From: Prosopocoilus inquinatus
Taxonomy: Eukaryota > Arthropoda > Insecta > Coleoptera > Lucanidae
DNA: 64,000 nt
NCBI GenBank assembly: GCA_036172665.1
Contig: CM069872.1
Coordinates: forward strand, 37,310,101 to 37,374,100
Direction of reading: 5' to 3'
The notes under the pieces were generated by a model. That model was not told the origin of the DNA. It saw only the letters and a program-made list of their open reading frames with translations, and made no database searches. The position numbers were made by a program, and so were the translations under genes. Positions 12,379 through 23,599 of this stretch are shown here, in pieces; within the stretch, counting starts at the first letter, position 1, and the number at the start of each line of letters is the position of its first letter.

Positions 12379-12423
12379 CTACTGAAGATGGCAGCATAGC
12401 TGCCGAAATACGTCTCTAGTTTT
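12379..12423 (+). ncRNA. Possible hammerhead-like motif, weak
   Basis: CTGAAGA (12382-12388) is followed by T, a 6-bp stem GGCAGC/GCTGCC with loop ATA (12390-12404), then GAAATACGTCTC. Core elements are in the right order. A short CTA/TAG pairing could form stem I, and ATACGTCT is partly self-complementary. Stem I is short, and one base is unpaired at stem II, as in the 861-924 fold. Just downstream, GATGAACAGATAAAAC also occurs in the ribozyme repeats, which supports a link. Confidence 0.3.
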
Positions 12424-12513
12424 TCAACAAACTTTTTGTGATGAACAGATAAAACAACGACATCTTACGATTTGCAACAAATTTTTTTAAACTTTTTGTG
12501 GTTAGGAGGTTAA

Positions 12514-12631
12514 GGTCCGGTTTCTCCATTACAGTTTAATTTTAAGCCCCTATGGAAACAATTATGCTTGCAATTGTTGCCATGGGAATTAAGCGAAATT
12601 TAAAGTTAAACTGTGACGGTTAAACCGGACC
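12514..12631. mobile_element. Hairpin MITE, TAA target duplication
   Basis: Perfect 10-bp ends GGTCCGGTTT/AAACCGGACC are flanked by TAA on both sides (12511-12513 and 12632-12634). The inverted similarity continues inward through ACAGTTTAA and CAATTG-rich sequence, so most of the 118 bp can fold back. A 3-bp TWA duplication and GG-starting ends fit the PIF/Harbinger superfamily; that assignment is inference. The central block resembles the element at 57405-57535. Confidence 0.7.
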
Positions 12632-12826
12632 TAAATCCAATTTCTTTTTACTACAAACCACAGTCTCCAACACATTTTAATAGAGTAATGCAATTAATAC
12701 CTCCCATTAACAATTATAATTTAATTTTGATTAAAATTTAATCTAATCCTCTTAAACGCAAAATAGTGTTACTAAAGATAGTGATACTAACTTATGTAAG
12801 TACATACTGTATGACAACATCAATAA

Positions 12827-12858
<32 letters not shown>
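12827..12858. repeat. ATT microsatellite
   Basis: About ten tandem ATT triplets, followed by more loosely repeated ATT words near 13010-13025. Confidence 0.9.
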
Positions 12859-12859
<1 letters not shown>

Positions 12860-13019
12860 AATATAAAACCCCGTAAAATGAAACGTGTTATTCTTCTGCA
12901 AATACAATTTAAATAACTCATCTTGTGAGGTCTCTGACAATATATTGAACTTTTTCTTTTGTAAATATAATTTATGTACCACTTACAAAACTATGGCGTT
13001 TCAATAAAATTTATCATTA

Positions 13020-13990
13020 TTATTATGCTGAGCTGAGCTAAAGAAAGCAATAATCAGACTAATATACAAAAAATGAATGCACAACGAATACAGAAACTAT
13101 CGACCCATTTCTGATTTCTATACTTCCCCGTATAGACAAAATTTTAGATAGATACATCTGCCACAAGCTAACTAGGTACAAACAAGCTTTTAATATCGAA
13201 TCAGTTCGTATACAAAAATAAGAGAACAATAGACCTTCTAGAGCGCTTTGCTGATTTAATAAACAACAGTTTAACTTAAACAAGGAATGCACGTACTTTG
13301 TGCTTTTGTAGATTTCAGCAAAGCTTTTGATAGTTTATCTTATAGAAAGTTGCATATGCTGGAGAACATTAGTGTCAGAGGAGTGATTTGAACATTGCCT
13401 AAAAGAAAGATCATTTGTGGTCAAGATTGGACAGACAGCGGGAAAAGAGTTTAGGATGGATAGAGGCGTGCCGCAAGGAAGCATACTTGGTCCACTACTG
13501 TACCTTATATATGTTTTAGATATAAGGACTCGTTTCAAGAACTGCAAATACTTACTCAACGCTGATGACACTACACAAAACTATAGATGGTGCCTACAAA
13601 TACATGGGATACATTTTTCTAAATTTTCAGAGGATGGCACATGACAAAAAAGTTTGACGATAAATCCGCAGAAAACTAAACTATTAGACTTCTTTTAACT
13701 ACATGTAGAAAGACCATTGCATCTTAACATAACATTCCACAGTATAAACTGCTTACACCGAAATACAAGATCTGCAATTACAAACTGTTCTTTCAAATTA
13801 AAAATAGACCAAGTCTCATCTTATACCTACTTGGGGGTTATTATAGACTAACATTTCCTTTGGGACGTCCACATATACATGTTATATAAAAGACTAAATT
13901 ATCTAGGAAACTGTTTTTATTATTTGGCATTACCGAGTGGGGCATTAAGATTTCGGTGGAATAGAGACTATTAGACTCTGACACAGTTGC
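13020..13990 (+). pseudogene. Non-LTR retrotransposon RT remnant
   Basis: Plus-strand frames with stops show YRPIS near 13095, FVDFSKAFD near 13305, GVPQGSILGPLLY at about 13465-13503, a decayed ADDTT near 13562 (the first catalytic-box residue, Tyr or Phe, is replaced by Asn) and SYTYLGVIID near 13820. These are RT motifs of jockey/CR1-like non-LTR elements in the correct order. Endonuclease and 3' end are not visible. Several frameshifts make it inactive. Confidence 0.85.
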
Positions 13991-14090
13991 TTCATATTTT
14001 GCGTAATGTCTTTATTTTATGCATTTATATGAGTCAACGAAACATAATTAGAATGCATTTATTTTCTGCGTTTATTTTATATATATATAT

Positions 14091-14196
14091 GCATACAGTT
14101 TATATTAAAATATATATGTATTATTATTATAAAAACTACGAACATGTAGTATACATACAGTTTATATTAAAATATATATATATTATTATTATAAAC
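14091..14196. repeat. Two-copy AT-rich direct repeat
   Basis: CAGTTTATATTAAAATATAT followed by ATTATTATTATAAA occurs at about 14096-14133 and again at 14158-14194, a 62-bp offset. The second copy runs directly into the ribozyme repeat starting near 14193. Confidence 0.7.
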
Positions 14197-14375
14197 ATAT
14201 AAAATAGCGACATCTTACTATCGCTTTTTGACCTAACATTGCAGTAGGATAGACAAATTGAAGCGGGATTTGCTCCTAATGAGTCCCCCATGCAAGGCGG
14301 CCATGCTTGCTGTCAAAGCATAATGAAAATTTTAGAAAAATTTTGTGCAAATCGTTTTTGATTGCAGTGAGAACC

Positions 14376-14440
14376 TCGAGCAGCCTCTGGACAGCTGTTT
14401 CAGCCCTGCTTGGGGCTTCTTCAGCAGAAACGTAGCTCGA
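14376..14440 (-). ncRNA. Type I hammerhead ribozyme, copy A
   Basis: The 65-nt minus-strand RNA has an intact core: CUGAAGA, GAA and the cleavage triplet GUC. Stem I has an outer helix UCGAGC/GCUCGA and an inner helix GUUUCUG/CAGAGGC (two G-U pairs), separated by an internal loop (UAC against U). Stem II is AGCCC/GGGCU with loop CAAGCA. Stem III is the palindrome ACAGCUGU (14391-14398), which cannot close on itself but pairs fully with a second copy. Predicted cleavage is between 14390 and 14389. Small hammerheads of Penelope-like elements that work as dimers are known. Activity here is inferred. Confidence 0.85.
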
Positions 14441-14651
14441 CATTCCCACTGCAGACCAAAAACGACTTGCCCAATTTATTCGCAAATGCGATGTAAGAAT
14501 GATGAACATATAAAATAGCGACATCTTACTATCGCTTTTTGACCTAACATTGCAGTAGGATAGACAAATTGAAGCGGGATTTGCTCCTAATGAGTCCCCC
14601 ATGCAAGGCGGCCATGCTTGCTGTCAAAGCATAATGAAAATTTTAGAAAAA

Positions 14652-14823
14652 TTTTGTGCAAATCGTTTTTGATTGCAGTGAGAAACTCGAGCAGCCTCTG
14701 GACAGCTGTCTGCAGTGGGAATGTCGAGCTACGTTTCTGCTGAAGAAGCCCCAAGCAGGGCTGAAACAGCTGTCCAGAGGCTGCTCGAGGTTCTCACTGC
14801 AATCAAAAACGATTTGCACAAAA
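14652..14823. repeat. Fold-back within retrozyme array
   Basis: Arms 14652-14709 and 14766-14823 are reverse complements (58 bp, about one mismatch). The spacer (14710-14765) holds the 5' half of the plus-strand hammerhead. Both arms end inward exactly at ACAGCTGT, the stem III palindrome. Confidence 0.85.
14724..14788 (+). ncRNA. Type I hammerhead ribozyme, copy B
   Basis: Identical over all 65 nt to copy A but on the plus strand, in the inverted piece of the array. The core CTGAAGA starts at 14740, the palindrome ACAGCTGT is at 14766-14773, and the predicted cleavage after GUC lies between 14774 and 14775. All three stems and the stem I internal loop are as in copy A. Confidence 0.85.
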
Positions 14824-14830
14824 AAAAAAA

Positions 14831-17091
14831 TTTTCTATTATTATTATAGAAACTACGAACTTGTTAACGAACATGTTTACAAGCATATCTACTTGCCTGT
14901 ATTCTCCACAATAGAATTTCATCAATTATCATCAATTACAATGCGTAACGATTTTATTAAATACTTGGAATATGTTCACGAACATGTTTAGAAGTATGTC
15001 AACATGCTTGCATCCTTCGTAATAGAATTTGATCAATTACAATGCGAATCGAGATACTTGGGCAGTTTAGTGTTACTGTAAGCCAAACTTGTTGGCGAAA
15101 ACTCGATAAACTGCGAGTTTGCGGTGATGCATCCTGTCAATTCTCGCTAATTAACTTGCTTCCGATTTGAATGCGTCCATTGTTCATTTCGGAGGATCCT
15201 CTTTAGCAAGCAAACGGGTGAAATTGTATGAGGCCGGCAAACTGCGCACACGCTCAATGCGCTACTTGAACTAATTGTGTAATTCGCTTGTAACGCGAAT
15301 GAAAGGGCAAATCTCTGCTATAGGTTCACGAGCACTTAATGAATGCGTCCATTTCATTTTCAAAGTTAATTACGATTAACCAGAGGGAACATGCAGGAAA
15401 AACCTGCTTTGAAAAATGCAGCTTTTTTTTTAAATAATGCTGGTAAAAGAAGAATTAAAAAGACCTAATTAGGCGATTTATGAAAAATAACATCAGGAAA
15501 TAATCATGAAACGATCGAAATTTTATATTTGCTTCATTTGTACATTAGTTTTACTGAAATGGATTGTTTTGGCTATGGTCCGACTAGTTGTAAAATTGAA
15601 TGCTTATTGGTTCGGTTATGGATTGACTTCTTCCGGCATCGGTCTGTACGTTGAGAAAAACCCTTGCATTGGTTTTTAAAACTGTATATCTTCAAACTGG
15701 CTATTTAGACATTGGTTCGAATAATGATAAAATGATGTAATTGGTTTAGAATTGCAGTACACAAATTTTTAAGAGAACCGTCACATCAGAGCAATATTTT
15801 ATGCAGTCGCTTATTAAACATTTTATGCCTTAATCATTATAATACCTTTACATTAAAACCGAAATAATATGTTGTAAACGTAATTCTCATATCGAAATAA
15901 TATCGGTATTTACTGAAATATTTCGATTTACTGCAATCGAAACTGACTCGTAACTGATTTATTGCACTTACAAAGATAATGTTTAAGAGCAGCATCGCAA
16001 GGAAGCTTTCTTAGCGCAGTAGCAAAAAAAAGCATTTCTTTCATTCATTCATTACAAGAGTCGAGACAAATTTAATGATAAGAAATTTAATTAGAAAATG
16101 AGCTTAGACGTGACCATGACAATAACATATTTAAAAAAAAAAAACAGGAAAGATATGTACAAAAATTAAATCGCGGCAACAAATGTGTACAGCCCTACTT
16201 TAAGCCCCTTTTTATCTGTTCCAATTGCTCAGTTAATTCGTACTTCAATGTAAGCATTATAAATTGTAAGATTCATATTATTTTACTACTAGAATCCTAG
16301 CGAGTTTATTTACACGTTTTTTGTTATTTAATGTTTTGATTGCACCCGAGCCGAAGTTGCTCTCAAACGTAATAGCGCACATAGGCGGAATTTCGAGAAA
16401 TCTTGGACTTCAATTTAATAATTGTGATTGTAATTGACAACACTTCAGGAAATAAAAAGTGAGATTTCTGGTTTAATTGATAATTAACTTTTAATAAGCT
16501 TACATATTTGTTATACAGAGTGGATAGAAAGACTGCAGTACCTACTTTAAATATTTTCTAAAACATTTTCTTTCTGTAAAAACGTTTGGACACGTCCATT
16601 TTCAGAATAAATTTACCATATTTCGGAGTCGTTGTACAGAGGCGTACCGTTGGGTTACAAAAATAATTTAATTTTTTAATTGAGGTCAACGCTTTTCCGA
16701 TGAAAATTTGTAAGAAAATTTCAATCGGTAGTCAAACGTTTGGCATTCCTTCCTTAATTAAATGTTGTTTAAAAAAAATGTGTCTGATTGAAACCAGAAA
16801 GTTCTGGAGAATTTTTTCAGGAAAAGCGTTTTCTGTATGCCTGTATCTTTATTTTCAGACTCTTGATCTTCCTCCGAAAGTAAGCCCAAAGGAACACTAC
16901 AGCTGTTTGTGGTATTTCGAAACCATGAAATAGTATTTTGTGTAATGTTGTGGACGTAGAAAGTCATACAAAATGTTTGACAAACATAACTGCTCTCTTG
17001 ACATAATAATTCTTAAACTTAGTCTTAGTTTATCGGGACTGTACTTGTTAAAGCCAAAAGTGTTATAAAAAATAGGTAGATAAAATATAGG
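14831..17091. other. No recognised gene
   Basis: AT-rich DNA. Near 14870-15000 the words GAACATGTTTA and AGCATATCTAC/AGTATGTCAAC repeat loosely. A TATACAGAGTGG word near 16515, followed by sequence reminiscent of common insect repeat termini, may mark an old element fragment. No coding signal is seen; the 77-codon frame at 16700-16933 has no motif. Confidence 0.4.
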
Positions 17092-17310
17092 GTTTGCGCA
17101 AAGGCACCGTTACGCTATAAATGCATTGTTATAAATTAGAAAATTAGTTAATATTAAAAAACGGAAGGAAAAATTACAAAATTAGAAAAATATACTGATA
17201 AAATGGGATAATTTTTGACTACGGTGCTTCTCCTGTTGGTTTTCAGGCATTAATTACATTTTACATTTTATACCGATGGCATTTATAGCGTAACAGTGCA
17301 TTTGCGCAAA
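17092..17310. mobile_element. MITE with about 45-bp terminal inverted repeats
   Basis: The ends GTTTGCGCAAA (17092 on) and TTTGCGCAAAC (to 17311) extend inward as imperfect inverted repeats through CGTTACGCTATAAATGC, about 45 bp with a few mismatches. The interior is AT-rich and non-coding. The total is about 219 bp. No unambiguous target duplication, so the superfamily is open. Confidence 0.75.
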
Positions 17311-17311
17311 C

Positions 17312-20300
17312 TCTTTTTTCTTACTAACACCCGTTATTTTTGCAGATTCTTCATAATTATGGAAAAATTTCCTAGTAGTATTCCCATAATTGCTACTGTC
17401 AAAACCAGGTTTAGGTTTATTTACTATAAGACCAATTTTCTTCCAGAACTCGTCTTGTTTATGCTTCTTTTTATTTCCACAAAATCTTTCTCTTCTTTTC
17501 TAACTTGCCATTTACAGAGATTTGTACTTGTAATTTGTAACTAACACGAAGCAAACAATCAAACAGGATATTCTGAAATTTAAATACTTGCTGTTTCCTA
17601 CTTTTCTTGAAAAATTACATATTAAAATAAATTTCGAATTGCTACGTTTTGAGCTTTCTTCCATAAAACGTCATATACAGGAAGTCTCAGAAATGATGTT
17701 CCTTTCATAAGCTGACATTATTAATGTCGATAAAATATCAAATCGTTTTCATAAAGTTTTACAAGTACTTCAATTGTTGCCAGATATTTTTTAAACTAGA
17801 AAATATCCATAATTTTTCCAAAATTAGCGCTATGAAATACTTAAACGATATTTAAAAAAGTATTATAAATAAAAAATCTGCACACGCAACTTCATTGTCT
17901 TGAAACTTGAAAAATAACCATCATAGGAAAAAATGTTTGCTATTCTAGAGTCGGATTGTTCAATGGTATACACTATTTCAGAAACAATCTGTATTCTTAA
18001 TGTAATTCGATAAAGAATTCAATGAACTATTGCAATTAAGAAAAAAATTGATGGTTACGTAAAAAAAATTATGGCGTCATTAATTGAAAATAAATTACTG
18101 TTAAGAATTGATTTTTATATAGAGATATGTACGTACTTTTTAAAAACAAAATTTACTTGTCTGAGTGTTTTTTTGAATTGTCAAAAATAAAGAAGTGACG
18201 AATTTTATCTAATTTGAGAATAAACGCTTCTCCTTGTTAAAACGTACATTTTGTTCTGTTGTAAATCGTTCATGATGGTCATGTGATGAAAACCAATTAT
18301 GTCATTGATTATAACAGGATGTTACATTTAAAAGAATAGTAAAGGAAACTGATTTAAGCGACTTAATTTTTTGGAATTTTGGCCGGGATTTTATGAAATT
18401 CCGCCCGTGTGCAGCGGCGCGCAGTTGGATTTCGGGTTTTATAAAGGTGGTTATTGTAACGTTTTTCTATACCTAAAAAAAATTGTTGATACGCTGATGG
18501 TTTTTCGCGACGTACTGCTTAAGAAATTTCTTATCTTGAAATTTATCTGGACTATGTCCATTACTTAACCGGATGGTATTAACAGTTTTGACTATAAATC
18601 TTATTCCGGTATATAAGAAATACGTCACGGAAATTATTATTTCGGTAAATGCATAACGATATTTAACGGTAATGTTTTCAGTGGCCTGAACCAATTCCGA
18701 CATCGAAATAATTTGTGTTAAACTGTAAACCAAAATATAATAACGGTATAATACCGGTATTTTTTATTTTATTTTTTTAATTTTTAATAAAGGTACGAGT
18801 CCCTGTTAAAAACTACTTCCGCAGTTAGAGGATTAAGCAAAGCAGTGACTTTTTTTGTCCAGTTTCCGACAATTAAGAAATTTAAAAAAAATGAAAACTA
18901 GAATTATAAAAATTGGTGGAAGCGCCGGATGTAACTATGATTCTTTTTAGAAATGATAAAAAATTTACATTATAAAAAATTTACATTTCCTAAGTAGAAG
19001 AACGAGTTATTAAATATTAGGCCAACCGTATCGATAAGTTTTGCGAGCTTTAAACGTTAAGTGCGAATTAAGTTTGTATGAAGAGTGTCAAGGTTGTACC
19101 CCAAGGAACGAAAGACATGTAACTAGTTAAATTTCATGTATAATGTTAGCCTAATCCTCCAGGAGGCACGTGGAAGTTACTAATATGATGTAGTATTGAT
19201 GAAAATGAAATTAGCAAACCAAATATAACATGATAAGGCACTCTCGATATACCTTGTTCGGGGTCTCCCGAGACGGTTACCTCGTAAACGCCCTTTGGTT
19301 TAGTGCGGTCCACGTCCGCAAGTAAATAAATCGCAGAATTAACAATGCATGCGCTCCCTGCACTAATCTATTTATAGATCTAAACAAGAAAACTTTCGGA
19401 TCGATTTTTATGTTGCTATTATTATAAACGCGGCTTTCTCGGAATCGACAGCCGTGAATGTTCGCCGGCATGCAATACTTGGTAATAATAGGTGGCAGTT
19501 GCGTTCCCGTCGTTGTTTTCGTTATAATACCTAAGAATATATACATGAGAGAATTTTACCGGGGCGCAGGCAACTGCCACTTAAGTATTTTTATTCACCG
19601 GTTTTTGAATCGGTTTCGAATTACTCCGACCGGGAAAATTACAGACGGTAAGAGACGCACGCAATTGGCAGGAAAATTATCCGCAGCACTTTTACTACCG
19701 TTCCCGCAATAAATTCAGCATTTTCCATGCCAACAACCTACACGAGTAAAATACCATAACTTTCCATACTAAACAGAAAATCGGAGTTATAAGCACCAAT
19801 AGTTGCTTTCATTCCGGACGTGCCAGTTCCGGAATTCTGGCGTGACAGTCCCGTACACAAATGCTTTCCGTGCTAAAAAAAGAAAATAATAAAAGGAAAT
19901 ATCACGTCAGCAACGCTGCTATCGATGAAAAACTTAGCAGCCAGCCACAAAATTGATTAAAGCTATTTGCAAACAAATAATTTTCAAGTGGTTACACACT
20001 TTTAGAAATAATTTAGTCCATTATGTAAATCGCCCTTAAATCAATTCCACTTAAAAGTTCTGACACTTTCTGAAATTAGCAAATTAATTCTGCATTAATG
20101 TATGTATTTATACACTTATACATACAAGCACAGCAGAATTAAAACCTTCATTTGTAATTCCCTTCACAAATAAATAACCATGTGATTGACGAATTCAAAT
20201 TGAATTCGAGTGTTGCTAAGGACGAAACCTCTGAAATATTTTACATACGCGAGTTATACGCCCTCTAAATACCAGACGCCTTTCATGAAACTGCCTTTTC

Positions 20301-21139
20301 TTTGCGAGTTAAGAGACATCTACCGTCCTGAAACTGAAACTGCGTAGCAGACCCGCACACCCCACACCGGTGTGCAAAGGTCACTGCATCTGAAAGCTCG
20401 CAGCTTACTCGCTGTAAGAAAAGAGAGCTTTCGTTAAGCGAAACTCCTGAATTTCAGTTTAAGGTTCCCGCGCTGCCTGAATTATTGAAAGCTCATGAAA
20501 TAAAGATGTCGCTCTAGAATGAAAATGGCATGACGCACTAAAAAACAAAAACAACTTATTTTACCTACTTCGATAAACATTATAAGAAATGTGATTAAAT
20601 TTACTTTTAAGTAGAATAATTAAAAATGTGTGACGTTGGGGGGGTTCCTGAAATTAACAGAGTTAGAAAATCGTTGAAAACCGGCAAAAAATTCGGTCGC
20701 TCATTCATGTCCAGTTATCCCTTAGAGACAGAATGAATTCAGAGGCAATAACAGTGAACGCAAAAAGCGGTGATTTACGATTTGAAAATCACTGCTCTCT
20801 ACATAGACGATGCAATAAAATGATAATTCTCGAGTTATTTGTTATTCGAGTTTGCTGTTTTTGATTCTGCCTGAAAAACAAACGACACGATTACATCAAA
20901 CTTGAATTATTGTTACAAAGCGATCAAGATACTAAAATTACAAAAAATATTGTATTACTTAAAAAATATTTTGGTATAGCAGATTATATTTCTAAGTAGT
21001 GCTCAGCAATTGAAATTAACAAATATTTATGTTTAATTACTTTATATAAGTCGTAAAATTCAAACTTCTCTGTATTATTAAATCAATTTTCCAGTTCAAT
21101 AAATAACATTTTAAACATATACATCAATACACACCAACG
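17312..21139. other. No recognised gene
   Basis: Repeat-poor by eye and AT-rich. The frames at 19277-19546 and 19458-19712 overlap on opposite strands and have no motif. Short tandem duplication of AAAAAATTTACATTAT near 18957-18985. GC rises slightly at 19.2-19.7 and 20.3-20.5 kb without a visible exon. Confidence 0.4.
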
Positions 21140-23570
21140 GTTTGATTTAAGGAGATCTTAATGTCGACTGTTTAACTGAAACTACAAACAAAAAGCTACT
21201 GTTTGATCTAAGTGAATCTTTCCAACTACGCTCATGAATAAATGGACCAACACGTATAACTAGAAATAGCAAAAGTAGTTTGGATTACATCATAACAAAC
21301 GCAAATTTTTTGACGCACAAAGTCGTCGAACTTAACATTGCTGATCATACAACACAAATAATCATTGTACGTACGGAATAAAATAGATCACAACCAGATC
21401 AAAACTATCGGTTTCGTTTTTCACAAAATCATAATGAAGATAATATAAATAAGTTTATAAACTGTGTCTCAAATATACGTATGATCAGTAAAACTTCTAA
21501 TCTCTGATCAATTTTGGCCTGAATTTAAATATTATTATGAACTATGCATTCCAACCCAAAAAAAAATAAATATTCATAATAATAAACTACCTTGTTATGA
21601 CAATGACTCAACAAACTTACAAGAAAATTTAAAACAATTAAATTGGTCCCAGACGTCAATATAGAGTCCAACTATGAAACCCTAAAAAAGAAATACCGTG
21701 ACCAAATAAATTTAAAAAACCTCTTTTTTCCAATAAAATTAATAATGCCAAAAATAAAAATAAAACATTATGAAATCCCTAACTAATCAATCCGCTAGGG
21801 CACCGCTAAATATTATTCTCGAGCAAAATAACATTAAATATATTAATCCTTCTGAAGTAGCAAACTTATTTAGTGAGTACTAAAACAAACCTAAAAAAAT
21901 TAACGATCATTTTAAAAATAATATTAACGATAATTGTACATTTTCTTACAGTAATGAAACTCACTCACTCACTCACTCTCACGCCTACATCTGAAATTAA
22001 AATAAATATATTAATAATAAATTTAGAAAACACAATCGAGCCTGATGGCGTATCATTTCATATATTAAAAAAATCTAAAAAAATTTGTTGCAAATCGTTT
22101 TTCATTGTAGTGAAATCCTCGAGTAGCCTCGCTACAGCGGTGTGAGCCCTATTTGGGGCTCCTTGAGCAGAAGTGTAGCTCGGTTCTACTGCGAACCAAA
22201 ACGTTTCAACCAAGGATCATCGCAAACTCGGTTCAATTTGTCTACCCTAATGCAATGTTAGGGCAAAAAGAGATCGTAGGATGTCGCTGTTTAAACTATT
22301 CATTAAAAAAATCTAGTTCATATATTACTCCCATTTTGAGTGAAATAATAAACTTCTCTTTCTCTTCATAATCAATATGGTTTTCGTGAGAATTATTCTA
22401 CTGAAACTTCGGCCATTGAGTTTGTTCAATCTATACGTAACGCCCTCAATTCTAAGCTTAAAGTGGCTGGTATCTTCTATGATTTAACGAAAGCCTTTGA
22501 CAGTCTAAATTTCAATTTAATACTACATAAACTAAATAACTTAGGTCTTAGAGGTACAGTCGGAAAATGACTTGAATCAAATTTATCCAAACGCTAACTC
22601 TTTGTAAAAATTAATGAACATTATTTCAAACAATTTCGATCTTACTATGGGAGTACCTCATGGAAGTGTTCTAGGTCCTTTAATCTTCTTATAATTTATA
22701 AATGATCTACCTAATCACACACATAAAAATTTTTGGGATTAATTCTAATTTGCCCATTCGGTGTTAAATATGGATAAAGTTTTATCTGAAAAGTTGTTAA
22801 TCTTCATCGAATTTGGCGTTATTGTTCTCTTTTTCCGACTAAATTGTATCTAAAAGTGAGTGTTTATTCCAACAAGGATAAGCTTAACTCTACTCTATTA
22901 CATACGTTTAAATGGTAAACATCCTAACTCCGTTTTTCGTAACTTCGCAAACGGATGGACGCGAGGGAACACCGAAAAAGTGTTCCCTGGCGTCCAAAAG
23001 GTGTTAGAATTAACTACAGATTTTTATCAGTGCATATATCTAAAGGGCAGGTATATATGTTTGCAGATAACACTACAATTTTGATTATAGCGTCAAATTA
23101 CTGTATATTGAAGGAAAAAGTTAATATTTTTACTAATTAATTTAATGAATGGTGTACCAAGAACAGACTATGACAAATCTGTTTGCGTAGATTTCTATTT
23201 CTACTTACATACATAAGTGCACTCTAACCAATTCAATAAAGCCGAAAAAGTTCATGCACACAATACCCGTTTCAAAGAAATTCTACGTCCTGAGCGTCCA
23301 ATACCAATACTAAAAATCGCCGTCATATGCGGGAATTTTCTATTATAATAAGCTTCCTAAACATCTCAGAGAATCGAGAATACCGGCCTTTTTTTAAATC
23401 TAATTTAAAGAAATTCTTAGTAAGTACTTGCTTTTATAATATAAAAGAATTCTGCTGATAATATTTCAAAATTATATACTTTTATATTTTACATTTTCTT
23501 ACGCTTTTGTTTGTTTTACATTTTGTTATATAGACATGTAAAGACGTGTAACATGTAATAACGACATAGT
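21140..23570 (+). pseudogene. Non-LTR retrotransposon, jockey/CR1-like, split by a retrozyme copy
   Basis: GDLNVDCLTE (21151 on), GPTRITRNSKSSLDYI and IADH near 21340 are the C-terminal part of an APE-type endonuclease. IEPDGVSFHILKKS (about 22036-22077) starts the RT domain, which resumes after the insertion at 22302 with SSYITPILSEIINFS. FYDLTKAFDSL lies at about 22474-22508, a decayed GVPHGSVLGPL near 22650 and FADNT near 23060 (second catalytic Asp replaced by Asn). The C-terminal HNTRFKEI, YNKLPKHLRESRIPAF and FKSNLKKF pattern is at 23255-23440. A short AATAAAATTTTTGTTATTAA-like tail ends it near 23590. Stops and frameshifts throughout. Confidence 0.87.
22078..22301 (-). mobile_element. 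Retrozyme-like insertion with 14-bp target duplication
   Basis: The 224-bp insert is bounded by ATTAAAAAAATCTA at 22064-22077 and 22302-22315. Removing the insert and one repeat restores the RT reading frame (HILKKS to SSYITP). The insert contains the ribozyme-family sequence on the minus strand, with a decayed 65-nt hammerhead at 22119-22183: the core reads CTCAAGG instead of CTGANGA, and GAA is changed. The AGCCCC/GGGGCT stem is kept. The segment around GCGACATCCTAC lies in the opposite orientation relative to the ribozyme compared with the 14-kb and 41-kb copies, so at least two layouts of the family exist. Confidence 0.85.
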
Positions 23571-23599
23571 TAATAAAATTTTTGTTATTAATATTTCCT

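Larger units (their letters stand above)
14193..14830 (-). mobile_element. Retrozyme-like array: one full unit, one truncated direct unit, one inverted piece
   Basis: The unit begins AACATATAAAATAGCGACATC at 14194 and again at 14505, an exact 311-bp period with almost no differences. The first unit contains a full hammerhead on the minus strand. The second stops at 14709, at the end of the palindrome ACAGCTGT. From there an inverted piece (14709-14830) carries a full hammerhead on the plus strand and ends in an A-rich run. Head-to-tail units of about 300 bp, each with a type I hammerhead and no protein, match the described layout of animal retrozymes. Open frames here (for example 14276-14602 and 14656-14991) read through the repeat and are not genes. 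Confidence 0.8.

Noticed and set aside
22119..22183. Active ribozyme in the 22-kb retrozyme copy
   Set aside because: The core reads CTCAAGG and the GAA element is lost, so it is listed only as a decayed copy.
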